DNA of 64,000 nt from contig CM053327.1 of assembly GCA_028583605.1 (NCBI GenBank), positions 6,943,316 to 7,007,315 on the forward strand, given 5' to 3'. The notes beneath the pieces are model-generated. The model was not told where the DNA came from, did no database searches, and saw nothing but the letters and a program-made list of their open reading frames with translations. This DNA comes from Dastarcus helophoroides. Its lineage: Eukaryota > Arthropoda > Insecta > Coleoptera > Bothrideridae. Below are positions 22,861 through 33,540 of this stretch, piece after piece (within the stretch, counting starts at the first letter, position 1; each line of letters opens with the position of its first letter). The position numbers and the translations under genes are program-made.

Positions 22861-22929
22861 TCTCTATTTATTGCGTATTTTGTTCTTGGGAGTATTGAGA
22901 TTTTTTTAATTGTTGCTCTGTAGAATTTT

Positions 22930-23352
22930 CTATTTTAGCATCTCGCACCACTTTACTAAACATCCTCTTATTGGTTCCCACGTAATGGGTATATTGTTGT
23001 CACATAATATTTTTACCAATTCTTTGTTGCTCTCAGTGAGATTACCTACTTGAGTTTGCAGGGCCCTCATCTCTTCCCGTAAATTATTCGTTGTTTGAAT
23101 AATAAGATTTTCCAACACTTTTAATGATGGTTCACAGTTGCACTCAGTTTTAACATCACTTTTAGTGTCCACGGTATCACAGCACACTACTTGTGAATCA
23201 TTTAGGGTTTTTATACCCTTTAATAATTTAACACGGCTGGGGTGATTTAAGGATCCACATTTCACACATATTAACACACTGTTGGGCATTATTTTGCATT
23301 TCCTACAAGGATTTGCGGAAATACTTGTAGACACATCTTTATTCGTCGACAT
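22930..23352 (-). pseudogene. Non-LTR retrotransposon ORF1 (zinc-finger plus coiled coil)
   Basis: About 140 codons from an ATG at 23352. Residues 17-45 hold CRKCKIMPNSVLICVKCGSL, a cysteine pattern resembling the PHD-like fingers in ORF1 of several insect non-LTR elements. Residues about 80-120 (LENLIIQTTNNLREEM, LQTQVGNLTESNKELV) form a coiled coil suited to trimerising an RNA-binding ORF1 protein. Near the end the frame shifts: the better continuation is NKRMFSKVVRDAKIENS in another frame, stopping near 22875. The start lies only about ten bases from the 5' edge of the element. Function is assigned by position and family resemblance. Confidence 0.65.
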
Positions 23353-23361
23353 CTTGCGCAG

Positions 23362-24250
23362 AATCTTTCAAATAAGATGCAAATTGACAAAAAAGATCAA
23401 ATTTTCTTTTAAAAATCGCAATTTTCAAAGGTCAACATTTTGAAAAAAGTTAAAATGTTTAAAAGGGCATAATTTTTAAAACATAGTAGAATTTAAAAAA
23501 GTGAAAACTTTTAAAAGGTTGAAAATGGGAGAATCGAAGGTCGACATTTATAAAAAGCTGAGATTTTCAAAGAAGCAGAATTCTTTACAGAAAATAGAAA
23601 TTTATAACAAAATAAAAATTTCCAGAAAAAGCCGAAATATTGAAAAAATCAAAATTTTCAAAAAAGCCCAATTATGAAGTGAACATTTTCAAAAAATTCT
23701 AAATTTTAAATGTATTTAAATTTTGAAAATAACGTCGAAGTGGTTTTTCTTAACTTGAAATTTCAAAAATGTCGCAAGTTCATAATTTTTAACAATAAGA
23801 ATTAATGATATTCAAAAAAAAAGTCCAAATTTCGAGGAGTGTTCGAAATCGTGAAAAAAATTGAAATATTCAAAGAAGAGTAGAAATTTTTAAACCGACC
23901 ATAATAGTCGATAAAAAATCATACATTTTCAAAAAGAGTAGAATTTTTCATATTCCACTCTTTTGTTCAAATCGTCAAGGCAAGAACTGAGAATTGCATA
24001 CAAACATCTATTTGGTTTTGGTCGAATTTCGACCACAAGCCATGTTAGTAATACGCAAATAAAAAATCTCAACATTTCGGGAATAATTTCGAAACTAAAA
24101 TTCAAATTGCATTACTGTTTATAACATTTCGAGAAAAAAGTCTACATTTTAATAATCAGATCAAAATTTTAGATGAACATGTAAAAACTAAAAGTGCGAA
24201 CTTTTTATTTCGAACAAACTCTTCAACTGTTGAGAATGACAAACAGGATT
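23362..24250 (+). repeat. AT-rich degenerate repeat, purine-rich strand +
   Basis: Continuation of the block interrupted by the retrotransposon at 20432-23361. The first 32 bases still match the right end of the copy at 30011-30785 (ATTGACAAAAAAGATCAAAT). Nothing coding is seen. Confidence 0.65.
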
Positions 24251-25404
24251 AAATTAAAAATATTTCGTGATCTTTCTTTCTGTAATTTTTAGGAAAAAGT
24301 CTAGCCATAATTTGAGGGAAAAAGTCAACGTTGAAATTGCCTCAAAGAGATAATAATTTCGACATGGACTTCGATATCTTGTATTAACGATGTTGCAAAA
24401 ATTAAATATTTTAATCGAAATTTTGAAATAATTGCCGCATATGTGTTGACAGTTCTGCATTAAGCTTATACTTAACTTTTCATCCATTATTTATTAAAAT
24501 CATAATAGAAGGTTGTTTTGTTTGTTTTAAAGAAAAAACTTTTATGGGGCGGCATTTCGAATAGTTGCATCATATTAAAAATTTTACCGCACGGCCCCGA
24601 TAAAGATTATAGCATTTTTGAACCAGACTCTTTTACAAAAACGGTTGTTATTATTGCGTTGCGTATATCTAACAAGAGGACTCAAGTTTTTAAGTTTTTA
24701 GTTTTCAGGAAGTCCAAATAATGCAGGAAAGAGAAGTGGTCTAAAAAGCGTTTAGAGAACATGTGTCTCATCTTAATACTTATAGATTCCTGCCTAAATA
24801 GTTTTGAAAAGTAATATTTATGGGATAGTTTTGAAGGGTATATTGAGGAAGCGGCACAGCAACATCGACAGGGGTGAAATATAGATAGGGAAGGTGGTCG
24901 GGCTCTCAGGTCGCATGTGTGTTTCCTGTAGGGCGTAAAAGGGTAGACTAATGGCCTTGTCTTGCTTTCCTCTACATGCTTCTTAGCGATGACAAGAAAG
25001 GTGCCCTAAGGCGACTCGCAAAGAATCACCCTTCTGTAACTTTCTTATACCCTTCCTAATACTATTACTCCGGCGAAATACTTTCGACTTTCGAGGAAAA
25101 AAGGGCTGCCAACTTTATTAACAGATACGTCTGATTAAAGGGAGCAAGCGAAGCAATATAGCTAGAGGGACGCGGGACATTTTAGAATTTGAAAATCGTG
25201 CACACTTATAATAAAGAATTTGAAAAAATAACTGCAATGCAACTGCATGGACGTTTCGAAACAATTTTACATTCAGATGAAATATGAAAATTAGTTTTCC
25301 GTTCGGTAATACTCTGTGATAATACAGATGCCTACTTTTATGGTATAGTTTAAGAATTTAAGAAGAGAGAATGTTGCCAATCTAAGTACCACAGAGTTGA
25401 CACA
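24251..25404. other. Low-copy interval without identified gene
   Basis: Mixed composition. A GC-richer piece at 24840-25190 (for example GGGAAGGTGGTCGGGC, GCGACTCGCAAAGAATCACC) is free of the background repeat, but its frames are short and show no domain. It could be decayed transposon or regulatory sequence. Confidence 0.3.
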
Positions 25405-25460
25405 CTTTTCTTTCTTCTTGTTCTTTTTCTTCTTCTTCTTCTTCTTCTTCTTTTTCTTAT
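25405..25460 (+). repeat. (TTC)n microsatellite
   Basis: TTCTTCTTCTTC runs with interruptions (CTTTTTC). The open frame at 25397-25651 is a reading of this microsatellite and its flank, not a gene. Just downstream (25610-25665) TCGATATATCGATATATTTC forms a short palindromic AT tract. Confidence 0.8.
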
Positions 25461-25689
25461 TTCTTTATGACTGTTTACATCGTATAAAATGGTTACAAAG
25501 ATTTTTTAAGCTTTTTGGATATATGTTTTGGATGAAAAGTAGCCTACTAACTATACTACATCGAGGGATACACAAAATTTTTAAAACATCAATACTGTAT
25601 TCAATTGATGTATCGAAAAAGATATATCGATATATTTCGATAGATCGGTAAATTTACTCGATATTCGATGTATCATATAAATACTATAC

Positions 25690-27547
25690 CATACACCAGC
25701 ACTTCTCAACCATCGAGACGAGCTTCTAATAATTTCCCTGTTTTAAAATTCCTACTTTTTAAAACAAATTTTTACTTTTTCGAAATTCGACATCATTTAA
25801 TAAAAGAACTTCCGCTTCTGTTTAAATCTTGGGTTTTATTTTATTAAACTTCGAAGATTGCAACTATTTATAAAAATTTGAGATTTTCAGAATTAATTTT
25901 TTTGAAAACGTCGAGTTTTTCAAGTTTTTTAAAAAATTGAAATTTTTTTACGATTTTATTCCAAAATTACGACTTCTTTTTCCAGAATTTGCCTTTTTTC
26001 TCAAATTTCGATGTTTTTCAATATTTTTACTTTTTTTTTCAATTTTTGAAAGGTTGAATCTTTTTGACAGTTTCGACCGTTTTCGAAATTTCAGAAATTT
26101 CAATTCTTTCAAAATATTCGATTTTTTTTGAAAATCTCACCATTATTGATAATTTTAATTTTTTTTCCAATTTTCGATTGTTTTTTTCAATTCCCACCTT
26201 TTTGACAAATTTCGATTTTTTCGAACCTTAAAACTTGTTACTTTTTTAAAACCTTCATTTTAAAAATAAAAAATTTAAATGTTTGTACTAAAATTTGGAA
26301 ATTTTTCAAATGTTTGACTTATTTTCAAATTTTTGCACTTATTTCCAAAATTTTCGATTGTTTGCAGAATGTCGATGCTTTCGAAATTTCGACTTTTTGA
26401 AGGTCAATTTCTTTTGAAAATTGCGACTTTGTTAAAAAATCGATTTTGTTTTTATACTTTCCAATTTTTCAACTTTGTTTTAAGAAATCAATATTTTTGA
26501 AAACTTAGACTTTTTTCAAAATTAATTTTTGTTTTGAAAATTTAGGACTATTTTTGAAAATTTTAACAATTTTTGAAAATTTTGACTTCGTTTTAAAACG
26601 AGATTTTTTTTGAAAATTTCAACTTCTTTCTCTTTTCAGAATTTTGCTTGTCACAACATTTTGACTTTTTTAAAGAGTTTAATTTGTTTTTGAAAATTAC
26701 GACTGTTCCAAAATGTTTCGTCTTTTCCTGAAATTTTCAATTTTTTGTAAAATGTCGATCCTTTCAAAATTTTGACTTTTTGAAGAACTCAACTTCATTT
26801 GAAAATTTCAACTTTGTTTAAAAAACCGATTTTTTAAAATTTTAGACAGTTAAAAAAATCCTAATTTTTTAAAATTTCAAAGCTTGTTCTTTAATTTGAA
26901 ATTTGCAATTTATCTGAAAGTTTTGTTATCTTTAAATATTTTCATTTTTTTTGAAAACAGTTTAGTAATTAAAGCCTAAATATCGAGAAAAAAAGTTATT
27001 CTTTTTTTGGAAAAAGACTTAACTTCGAGCTGATATGAAACTTTTAGAAAAAAAACCATAAAAATTGTCAGTTTAAATGAGGAATGTCAAAATTTCCAAA
27101 AAAGTTAAACCTATTAATAAAAACTCAAACAACAAGTTTGTTATACCTTTTGAAATTTTAGGGAAATTTGGAAAAGAAATTTCGAGGTTATTTTTAAAAT
27201 TTTATTATTTTCTTAAAATCCTAACTTTAAACTTAAAATTTTTATTTTTTTAAGAGAAAAAAAGTCTAAATTTTGAGAGAAAAAAAGTTAAAATTTTTAT
27301 TCAAAGTAGAAACTGTTCAAATAAAAACCAAATTTATTAGAAAAAATTTATTAAAATTTCGACTTTAATAATAATATTTTAAAATTAATATTTATTAGAA
27401 GTTTTGAATTCCTAAGCAAATTTTAAAAATTTCACAATTTATTAAAATTCTTAATTAAACTTAAAAATTGATAAACATTTTTAATACAGTTCAAATATTG
27501 AGACATTATGTGATTAAAGTCAAAATTTCGTAATATAATAATAATAA
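25690..27547 (-). repeat. AT-rich degenerate repeat, mostly purine-rich on -
   Basis: TTTCGACTTTTTTC-like units dominate to about 26.9 kb, after which the orientation mixes. Neither strand encodes a recognisable protein. Confidence 0.6.
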
Positions 27548-27703
27548 TTAAAGCGGAAATTTCCTGATGAAAGTTGAAATTTTTTGACTAACCTCTAACC
27601 TCTTCTCGTTGATTGAAAATTTCGAGCAAAGTCGAACCTTTGAAAATAGAGTCGAAATAAAGTCCACAGTTTTGTTCAGAAGTTGAAAGAAAAAGTAAAA
27701 TTT

Positions 27704-27926
27704 TGGAGGAACAGACTGGTCCTTGGTTATCTTAAAAAATTGAAATACAAATTTTGTTCCCTGAAACCAAGAGATTAAAAAACATCCCTTGAAGAGGTGT
27801 GAAGAGGAGATTAAAAAACACATCTTGAAGATTATAGATTGGCTACCAAAACGTGTTAGAGCAACTTTTGTTGTATTTTTTTATCTTTTTTGGTTTCAGG
27901 GGACAAGATTTGTATTTCAATTTTTG
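27704..27926. mobile_element. Foldback element F2, decayed
   Basis: Left arm TGGAGGAACAGACTGG, GAAATACAAATTTTGTTCCC, GAAACCAAGAGATT; right arm TTTTGGTTTCAGGGGACAAG, ATTTGTATTTCAATTTTT. The central ribozyme-like region is degenerate (CTTGAAGATTATAG, CAAAACGTGTTAGAG) and has lost the GAAA core. Confidence 0.65.
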
Positions 27927-28644
27927 AAAAAGTAAAAATTTAAACGTACAGTTGACAGAAAAATCGAAATTTTAATAAAAAGCAAAGATTTTAGGAAACA
28001 TATGGTATTTTCGAATTTAAAAATTGAAAGTTACTAATACAATGGGTAAAATTTTTTTCTCTTTGAACTTTTTCTTTAAATTCGGCGTTTAAATTTAAAA
28101 TTTGACCAAACTTATTTCGAAGAATTTTTACAATTTTTGACTTTTAATGTAAACTTTTCACTCCAAAGTTAGAGTTTTTAATTTTTTCCGAATATTTGAA
28201 TTTTAACTCGAAATTTTGACGGTTTTTGGAAGTTTCGACTTGAGTCTAGAGACACAAATTTACTAAATAAAAGGAATAACTTTAAGAGTAAAAACTAAAT
28301 TAATTTTCCAAAAATGATGAATTGCAGTTTTTGCAGAAGTATTGGATTAATAAAAAGTCAAATAAAAAATTTCGAGTGTATCCTGCAGATTTTAACTTCA
28401 AAAAGTATTTTTTTTAAATTTTAGATATTTGAATTGTTGACTTTTTTTCGAAAATTTCGTGTTCAAACTTGAATTTCATTTGTCAGAAGTTTTAAAATCA
28501 AACCCAAAATTCTTAAAAAATTTGTGTCAAAATAAAAACTGTTTATTAAAAAAATGTAAATACGACTCTAATTTGGAAACTTTGAGCCAAAAGTCAAAGA
28601 TACGAAAATGTATCTAAATTCCACATTTAAACTTTAAAAAAATT
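27927..28644. repeat. AT-rich degenerate repeat
   Basis: Background units in both orientations; no gene or element edge is visible. Confidence 0.55.
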
Positions 28645-28739
28645 TGGTGGAACGGATTGGTCTTTGATTATCTTCAAAAATTGAAATACAAATCTTGTCC
28701 CCTGAAATCAAGAAAAATTAAAAAATACAACAAAGTTTG

Positions 28740-28780
28740 CTCTAACGCGTTTCGATAGGTAAGTTATCATCTTCAGAGAT
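28740..28780 (-). ncRNA. Hammerhead-ribozyme-like motif (F2), in nested copy
   Basis: On -: AUCU (three of four stem I pairs kept), CUGAAGA, U, stem II GAUA/UAUC, GAAA, CGCG, UU, AGAG. The G-U wobble present in stem II of other copies is here a U-A pair, so pairing is retained despite substitution. The opposing arm at 28785-28818 has lost GAAA (CCAAAC). Confidence 0.5.
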
Positions 28781-29256
28781 ACTGACTATGATAGCTTGGT
28801 TATCCAAACGGGTTAGAGCAGCGATTCTCAAACTTTTTTGGTGACGGACTCCTTTTAAAAACAAAATTTTTAGCGGAACCCTAAACCCTAAATTAAAAGC
28901 AAAATTAGTTATGCAGTGGGTCAATTTGAAAAAGTACCATCTTTAATATTTCAGTGGTATTATAAAATATGGAATTGGCAAAAACATGTTATTTTATTTT
29001 CATGAGGGGCATCTTTTTAAATGACTTTTAATTAAATTACATAAACGCTTGAGCTGGGGCGGAGACAATCCCTGAAATCTTAAATAAAAAGGGAGGGTGA
29101 TGCCTCATTTGAAAGGTCGTTTAATTGCTTTTTTAAGTATACCACATACTTGACCTTTCTTTCAGTACTTTTCTAAAAATCAGGGAAAACCCCTAAATAA
29201 GCCGTAGGTGCGAAAAACAGTAATTATATCGATATTATTTAAATTAATTAGTTAAA

Positions 29257-31218
29257 ATGGATGAAATTGAAGTTAAATAGCCGTTTGAATTTTCCTTTTG
29301 CTTTTTGCTATGAAAAAATGTTTAAATACTTGGTAGAAATAAAGAAGAAAATAATATGGAGTCGGTACCAAATGTTCATAGATAAAAAGAATGTAAGAAA
29401 TTCATCAGCAGCAATTTTCAATGAGAGAAATTTCCCTAGTAATTTGAATCACAAGTATTTCTTAGAATTAGTTGCAAAATTTACTGAAACCGGTTCCGTT
29501 TCCAACAAAAAAGGAAGAAATAGACGTGTTTCAAATGAAGCAGCTCAAATAGAAGTTTTAGGCACCTTCACTGCGAACGCAACAACCTCACTTAATGCTG
29601 TAAGTCACAAGTACACAAGAAACGGCAGGAGAGCGCTAAAATTAAATAAATTTCATCCATATAAAACCCAAATTCTTCAACAATTTTTTGATGACCATTT
29701 TGACAGAAGGATTCAATTTTGCGAATCAATGACGGGTTTTATAAATAACAACCAAAATATTTTGAACAACATTTGCTTCAGTGATGATGAGTGTCCGTTT
29801 TTCCTTAATGGGCATGTTAACAAACAGAATTGCCGATACTGGAGCGATGAAAAGCCGCGACTTTTTAGGGAAGATAATTCAAAGTATCTAGAAAAAATTA
29901 ACGTATGGGCTGGTATACTTGGAAATGCAGTTGTTGGACCTATATTCATTGAGGAAAACCTAACTGGTGAGGGCTATTTAAATCTTCTTGATGATATAAT
30001 GGAGCCCTTATTTTAACAAGTCGAGATTTTACAATAAAATTAAAAATTTCAGAACAGTCGAAATTCCTCCAAAAAGTAAACTATGAAAATAAAAATTCTG
30101 AAGAAAATTTGAAACGTTCAAAAAAACTGAAAATCCTGAAAAAGGTCAAATCTTTAAATATTCTAACTTTAAAAAAAAAAACGAAATTGAAACAAAAAGA
30201 AAATATCTTTATTAAATTTTTTTAACAAATAAATTTTTTTAAAAAAGTCCAAATTTTGAAAAATGAAGTAAAACTTTTCTAAAACGTCGAAATTTTCAAA
30301 AGAAAAGTTTTTCAAAACTTAAAATTTTTGAAAGTGAAATCGAAGATCAAAATTTTTATAATAATCTACTATTTAAAAAAAGGCCTTATTTAGGAAAACT
30401 GGAATTTTAAATAAACTGGAAACTGTGAAATTTAAAATTTTCAATAAAATTGCCAATATTTAAAAAAAAAATCGAAATTTTCAAATTGGATTTAAAAATA
30501 AAATGGAATTTCAAAAATTTCGAATCAAAAAAAAAAACCAAATGACAAAATTTCGAAAAAAATTGAAATCTCAAAAAAGCCGATATTTCGAAAATTAAAA
30601 TTTTCCCCAAAAATGAATGAAATTTGAAAAAGTAATTGAATATTTTTGAAAAAGGTAAAAATATATTTTTAAAAAAACTTCAAATGAAAGTAAATATTTT
30701 AGCAAGTTAACATTATCAAAAAAAGTAGAATTTTGCAAAAAAGGTCAAATCTTTGAAATAAAATGGAAATTGACAAAAAAAGATCAAATCTTCTTGATGA
30801 TATAATAGAGCCCTTAATAACAGATAATTTAGAAAATCAAGTTGATGAGACTGGTAATGTTGTTTTGCAAGAAGATCTTCGCTTCCAACAAGATGAAGCT
30901 CCACCACATTACTTTCTTCCTGTTAGGCAATGTTTAGATAACAGATTTTCTGGCAGAGGGATTGGTAGAAGAGGAGCAATCGAATAGTAAACAGGATCAC
31001 TCGATTTAATGCCTCTAGATTTTTTGCTGTGGGAATACCTTAAATCGATTATTTATAAAACACAGCCTTGAGATTTGGAAGAATTGAAGGAAAGAATCAC
31101 AGCTGCGTGCAGAGGAATTGAAGTACAAGTTTTTCAGAATGTTAGGGAGGCATTCTAGAGCGAGCTATGTTATTGTTTAGAGAATAACGGACATTATTTT
31201 CAGAATTTTATTAAGTAA
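29257..31218 (+). pseudogene. Tc1/mariner transposase (DUF4817-type N-terminus), interrupted
   Basis: An ATG at 29257 starts MDEIEVK then stops; a frame change gives the body at 29350-30010. The N-terminal part (FNERNFP, FTETGSVSNKKGRNRRVSNE) resembles the DUF4817 helix-turn-helix of insect Tc1/mariner relatives. It continues KFHPYKTQILQQFFDDHFDR, ICFSDDECPFF (first catalytic Asp), NCRYWSDEKPR, KINVWAGILGNAVVGPIF and GEGYLNLLDDI. After the 775-bp insert it resumes with LITDNLENQ, LRFQQDEAPPHY (second Asp) and GRGIGRRGAIE. Two stops replace what are normally Trp/Pro-region codons, then SLDLMPLDFLLWEYLKSIIY (third Asp, about 36 residues after the second) and the end GHYFQNFIK at 31218. Further TAG/TGA codons where Trp is usual suggest G-to-A decay. 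It is inactive. Confidence 0.85.
30011..30785 (+). repeat. 775-bp segment copied from AT-rich repeat, flanked by 31-bp direct repeats
   Basis: Closely similar, by eye, to 19701-20431 joined to 23362-23393. That is the same sequence without the retrotransposon now present there. The target is duplicated as 29980-30010 and 30786-30816 (AAATCTTCTTGATGATATAA then TGGAGCCCTTA or TAGAGCCCTTA; one mismatch in 31). It has no terminal repeats or coding capacity. Confidence 0.8.
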
Positions 31219-31739
31219 ACTACTTTTTACCAACTTGTTTATATTTCATTACAATAACATTTATTATCTAGCTTGTTTAGGAGTTTTTCTTGATTTTTCG
31301 AAAACTGAGCAGAAAGGTCAAGTATGTGGTATACTTAAAAAGGCAATTGAACGACGTTTCAAATGAGCTATCGCTCAACTCCTGTTCCCATTTCAGAGTT
31401 TAAGGGTTGTCTCCGCCCCAACTCAAGGGTTGATGTAATTTAATTAAAAATTAGTTGAAAAGATGTCCCTCTTAAAAATAAAATTGACATGTTTTTGCCT
31501 AATTCCATATCCTATAAAACAACTGAAATATTAAAGGTGGTACGTTTTCAAATTGACACACTGTATGTCCATTGTTTATTAATAATAGCTTCCATATGGC
31601 GGAGCCCTACCGGGGCTTTGCGGAGCACCGGGATTCCGCGGAGCACACTGTGAGAAACGCTGCATTAGAGCAACCTTTGTTGTGTTTTTTAATCTTTTTG
31701 ATTTCAGGGGACAAGATTTCTATTTCAAACTTGACAAGC

Positions 31740-32870
31740 ATAAAGATTTGTAAAAAAAAATTATAAACAAGTTATTTTCTCGAAATGTCGATATGTCTTT
31801 ATATTTCAAATTTTTCTCATAATTTTTTGCTAGCTTGAAAATTATTTTTATCAATTTTGAGCTTCTTTGGCTATCTAACACTTTTTCTTAAGTTGCGACA
31901 TTTAGTCTCAAAGTTTTCAAGTTAAAAGTCGAAATTTCGAGAAAAAATGTCGAAATTTGAAAAAAAGTTTGATTTATTAAAAAAAAGCTTTCACGAACAT
32001 TTCAGGCTTAACCGTGAAGTTTCTGAAATTTATTCGAATTTTTCTCTTTTCCACTTTCTTTAATAACAAATAAACCCAAAGACTTTCAAAATTTAAGCAC
32101 ATTTTTTTTTAGCATTTCGATGTAAAACTCGAAATGTACAAACTTTTTTTAATAAATTTGACTTTACTTCTCAAAATTTTGGCTTTATGGCAATCTCTAA
32201 GTTTAAACTTTTTTCTTGAAATTTCGAAATTAAATTTGCAATTTTGATGTTTTCTCGAAATTTCATGAAATCATTAAGTTCGTATAAACAACTTATAATT
32301 TTTTTCAAAATTTGGATTTTTTTGAAAATGCCGTTTTTAAATTTTAGAATCCGAATATTGTTGTTATGAGTGAAGTTTATATCTGAATTTCCAGGTTTAT
32401 ATTTGTTAGTTTAAATCTGAAAATGAGTTTTTAAAGTTGTATTATTACCAGTTCTTCTCTTAGATTTTTTTTCAAACTTCTGCGCTTAAACTTGAAGTTT
32501 AAAAATTGGATTTTTTAAAATAAATTTATTTCGAATAATTTCTACAATTCTTCATCGTAGACTCTTATTGGTCGAAAACATTATGTTTATTAATTTTATT
32601 TAACATTTCTGCGACTCAGTTTATTAATTTTATTTAAGATTTCTGTGACTTAGTTTGGAAAATTTAAATTTAAATATTTTTAAACTGGGTCACAAAAATT
32701 TTAAATAAAATTAATAAATAATTTCTACAATATTTGACTTTTGTTCCAAACTTTCCACTTTAAAGTTAAAATTTTTAATTTTTTCTAAACATTTGACTTT
32801 AAAATCGAAAATTCGACTTTAATCTCGAGATCTGGAATTTGCTAAATAAAACGTTTCCTCATATTTACTG
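31740..32870. repeat. AT-rich degenerate repeat with local direct and inverted repeats
   Basis: Mixed-orientation units. At 32589-32660 a unit of about 36 bp (ATTAATTTTATTTAA, ATTTCTG, GAC) occurs twice in tandem, and its reverse complement lies at 32680-32715. Confidence 0.55.
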
Positions 32871-33540
32871 CTAGTCACATCAAAAGTTTCCGCGAGCCAT
32901 ACGTGACTCGCAAGTTGGGCATTATTGGCTTAATGAAGAGTACGCAATAATTCCAGTAGGCATAAAAAAGAAAGTTTAAAATGGTAATTTGTTACGATAA
33001 AAGATGTAAAAAAATATATGAATATACAGTTATTCCTTACAACAGCTTATTCTGTTAGTGACCATGTCGAACACGCTTTGACCCATTTTAAAAACCATTG
33101 CTTCAAATTTGGGTCCAAGATACAAAAAACTGCGAATGAATAGACGATTTGTATCGCCAGTACATTAGCTGGACAAGAAAATAGATTATGGATGAAGGTT
33201 AGAAATGGCGAAGTGGCATTTTTTATGTGCCGGCTGCAGTGGCACCCTTTATATGGACCACGTCCAGCCGAGGCCATAAATAACGTTCAACTGGACAGCG
33301 AAGGGTGCAACTTTCAACTGTCCCTTTGCATTTTTGTCCTGGCCGGCCTTACCCTTCGCTGCGTGATAATATCGCCATGTGGAGGGATGATTGCGAAATG
33401 ATACTTTACATAGTTTTACCTAAATTTAAGTTGAGTTTTGACGCAACGATTTTGAAAATTGCTTCATTCCTAATCATTCGCTGTTTCGTTATTTACACAA
33501 ACTCAATTTTCGGGATTAACTCATACTTTTAAGGAAAAAG
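32871..33540. other. Low-copy, GC-richer interval without identified gene
   Basis: Several overlapping frames (33047-33277 -, 33192-33401 +, 33305-33532 +) are open, which is expected in GC-richer sequence. None has a recognised motif. GAAGGGTGCAACTTTCAACT and TTACCCTTCGCTGCG lie near each other as imperfect inverted words. Confidence 0.3.

Larger units (their letters stand above)
20432..23361 (-). mobile_element. Defective non-LTR retrotransposon (Jockey-superfamily type)
   Basis: On the - strand: a short leader, ORF1 (23352 to about 22930), a linker and reverse transcriptase (about 22480-20517), and a short 3' end closing in an (ATT)n microsatellite (20432-20452 on +), as in several insect non-LTR groups. 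The endonuclease is absent. A foldback F1 element (22483-22860) sits where it should be and a second F1 fragment (21577-21694) lies inside the RT. The uninterrupted relative of the insertion site is at 30740-30790 (AAATCTTTGAAATAA), which defines the element edges to within a few bases. Confidence 0.8.
28914..31563 (+). mobile_element. Tc1/mariner-type element with ~280-bp inverted repeats
   Basis: Left end CAGTGGGTCAATTTGAAAA and right end (reverse complement) CAGTGTGTCAATTTGAAAA. TA follows the right end and TG, a likely decayed TA, precedes the left. Inverted similarity continues about 280 bp to 29195 and from 31285, including AATATTTCAG, GGGGCGGAGACAA and AAGTATACCACATACTTGACC. Without the 775-bp insert the element is about 1.9 kb, a normal size for one transposase gene. 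Confidence 0.85.
28819..31662. mobile_element. hAT-like non-autonomous element (host of the Tc1/mariner insertion)
   Basis: The ends are CAGCGATTCTCAAAC and, reverse complemented, CAGCGTTTCTCAC, flanked by GGTTAGAG and CATTAGAG (six of eight identical), as expected for a worn 8-bp hAT target duplication. Only about 95 bp (left) and 99 bp (right, GC-rich, TCCGCGGAATCCCGGTG) belong to it. The rest is the mariner element, so it was originally a MITE of about 200 bp. Confidence 0.65.
28645..31730. mobile_element. Foldback element F2 split by a nested hAT-like insertion
   Basis: The left arm is at 28645-28818 (TGGTGGAACGGATTGG, AATCTTGTCCCCTGAAATC, a ribozyme-like motif on -). The matching right arm is at 31671-31730 (CAACCTTTGTTGTG, TTTCAGGGGACAAG). 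They are separated by the element at 28819-31662. Removing that insert rejoins a normal arm tip (GTTAGAG then CAACC). Confidence 0.75.

Noticed and set aside
25397..25651. 84-codon frame beginning with a run of Phe
   Set aside because: The run is the (TTC)n microsatellite; the remainder has no domain.
28640..31735. A Penelope-like reverse transcriptase expected alongside the hammerhead-bearing arms
   Set aside because: I looked for Penelope RT or GIY-YIG blocks here and in the other F1/F2 copies and saw none; the only coding remnant is the Tc1/mariner transposase.
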